Source of the DNA: Desulforhopalus sp.
GTDB taxonomy: Bacteria > Desulfobacterota > Desulfobulbia > Desulfobulbales > Desulfocapsaceae
NCBI GenBank assembly: GCA_030247675.1
Contig: JAOTRX010000002.1
Span: 1,612,001 to 1,676,000 of the forward strand
DNA: 64,000 nt
Direction: 5' to 3'
The translations under genes and the position numbers were made by a program. Positions within the stretch are counted from its first letter, which is position 1. Each line of letters begins with the position of its first letter. Shown here one piece after another: positions 62,939 to 64,000 of the stretch. The notes beneath the pieces are model-generated. The model was not told the origin of the DNA and did not search any database. It saw only the letters and a list, made by a program, of their open reading frames with translations.

Positions 62939-63658
62939 ATGAAGAACACGATCAATATTTACTGCGATGAGAGCTGTCATTTGCCGCATGACGACCAGAA
63001 AGCCATGGTTCTCGGCGCGCTCTGGTGCATTAAGGCCAAGGCCAGCGAACATAATCAGGCCATTGCAGGGTTGAAAGCCAAACATCACCTGTCGCCATTT
63101 TTCGAGATCAAGTGGTCAAAGGTGTCTCCGGCCAAACTCGATTTTTATCGAGAACTGGTGGATTATTTTTTTTCCTGTCCCGCCATGGGGTTCCGTGCCT
63201 GGGTGATTCCAGACAAATCCGTCTTGTCTCACGAACAATACAACCAGACCCATGATGACTGGTATTATAAGATGTATTTCTATTTATTGAGAAATCTGAT
63301 ATCCTCGGAGCGAAAATATCACATTTATCCGGACATAAAAGACACTCGCAGCAGGCATAAACTGCAAAAGCTCAGGCAGGTGTTGAGTAATGCGAATTAC
63401 GATTTTTCGAGAGAAATTATTGAGAGGATTCAACATGTCCACTCGCATGACATAGGTCTTATGCAACTCGTGGATGTCTTGATCGGGGCTGTTGCATATC
63501 ATGCGCGCGGCTTAACGGGTAGCACCGCAAAGACTGAAATTATTCAGCAGATTAAGGCCAGATCCGGTTTGAGCCTGAATTGCAACACGCTGCCGACCGA
63601 ACGAAAATTCAACCTCTGTATTTGGCGACCGAATGGCGGAGGTTTTGAGAATGCCTGA
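62939..63658 (+). CDS. DUF3800-domain protein
   Basis: 239 residues. IYCDESCHLPHDDQKAMVLGALWC at the N-terminus and YPDIKDTRS, IGLMQLVDVLIGAVAYH in the C-terminal half carry the D-E and D acidic residues of the DUF3800 RNase-H-like fold. These proteins are frequent in defence islands and type I restriction loci, but their activity is unproven. It overlaps the last gene by 8 bp. Confidence 0.85.
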   Translation: MKNTINIYCDESCHLPHDDQKAMVLGALWCIKAKASEHNQAIAGLKAKHHLSPFFEIKWSKVSPAKLDFYRELVDYFFSCPAMGFRAWVIPDKSVLSHEQYNQTHDDWYYKMYFYLLRNLISSERKYHIYPDIKDTRSRHKLQKLRQVLSNANYDFSREIIERIQHVHSHDIGLMQLVDVLIGAVAYHARGLTGSTAKTEIIQQIKARSGLSLNCNTLPTERKFNLCIWRPNGGGFENA

Positions 63659-64000
63659 ATGGCTGCCTGAAATGGCTTTGGTTAATCCTTGGACGGAAGC
63701 CACTTATGAGATGCTCTATGAAATTTTCTGCCGTGATATTCGAGATGCCGGCCTAAAGTATGTAGGGCACGATGTCTGGATTTTTCGCAACATGGAAGAT
63801 GGCAAAGAGGAAATATTCTGGCATCTGACTTCTCGTAAGATAAAAGCTGAGAAGATTCCTCGACGGAAAAGAAAATTTTTCCCAGGCAATCCGGAAGATG
63901 CTGAGCAGGAAAGATTACCCGATCCGAGACGATGCGAGCGACTGCCATGGGTGAAACCGTTGCTTGAACACCCCACCGAGCCGGAAGTGCTGGCGTGGGA
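63651..64000 (+). CDS. Uncharacterised protein, cut by the window edge
   Basis: The first 116 residues are visible, starting MPEWLPEMALVNPWTEATYE, without a stop before position 64000. Trp- and Arg-rich with WIFRNMEDGKEEIFWHLTSRK and RRCERLPWVKPLLEHPTEPEVLAW. I do not recognise the family. The pattern (charged, single domain, coupled to DUF3800) fits an accessory gene of the restriction locus. Confidence 0.6.
   Translation, partial: MPEWLPEMALVNPWTEATYEMLYEIFCRDIRDAGLKYVGHDVWIFRNMEDGKEEIFWHLTSRKIKAEKIPRRKRKFFPGNPEDAEQERLPDPRRCERLPWVKPLLEHPTEPEVLAW

Overview
The window reads like a chromosomal stretch of a sulfate-reducer-type deltaproteobacterium (Desulfobacterota, Desulfobulbus-like; inferred). 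The support is a SelD that is itself a selenoprotein, a NapC/NirT-type multihaem cytochrome, and a complete pst-pho locus. A large, more AT-rich accessory region begins just after a tRNA-Gly gene at about 12.8 kb.

Layout. 0.2-0.7 kb: broken brnT toxin with intact brnA antitoxin. 1.2-4 kb: selD (in-frame UGA plus a SECIS-like hairpin) and a hexahaem membrane cytochrome, closed by a strong bidirectional terminator. 4.1-12.7 kb: phosphate module, with phoU-pstC-pstA-pstS-pstB on the minus strand and divergent phoB-phoR. 12.78 kb: tRNA-Gly(CCC). 13-15.5 kb: AT-rich island debris (two small HTH proteins and RadC). 16-30.5 kb: an envelope-modification module under a PmrAB-like two-component system. 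It contains a GT2-GtrA-GT39 fusion, a beta-barrel protein, a YfiM-like protein, a LAB_N membrane protein, an ArnT-like transferase, a PAP2 phosphatase, an LtaS/EptA-like transferase and a secreted metallophosphatase. Six matching response-regulator boxes (two half-sites of about CTTMAT separated by 5 bp, then a -10 hexamer 10-11 bp downstream) sit in front of these units.

31-52 kb: a conjugative element. An S24 repressor faces a sigma-like activator cassette across a palindromic operator region, followed by an F-type type IV secretion operon (traA-L-E-K-B-V-C-W-U-trbC, then trbI, an S26 peptidase, traF-H-x-G). A plasmid replicon, trfA plus 17 iterons, lies inside this transfer operon between trbC and trbI. 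No relaxase, coupling protein or traN is visible here.

52-57.5 kb: a probable anti-phage cassette. A WYL-domain (CapW/BrxR-like) repressor faces a minus-strand operon of three small proteins, a TIR-domain protein and a CoiA/DUF6035-like putative nuclease. One small gene is interrupted by a UGA. 57.5-64 kb: a GC-rich type I restriction-modification locus with two tandem and different HsdM genes, a 75-residue spacer protein, a HEPN-like protein, a mosaic HsdS, a 49-residue HsdR-N-terminus-like relic, a DUF3800 protein and a gene cut by the window edge.

Family names come from recognising motifs by eye; no database search was run.
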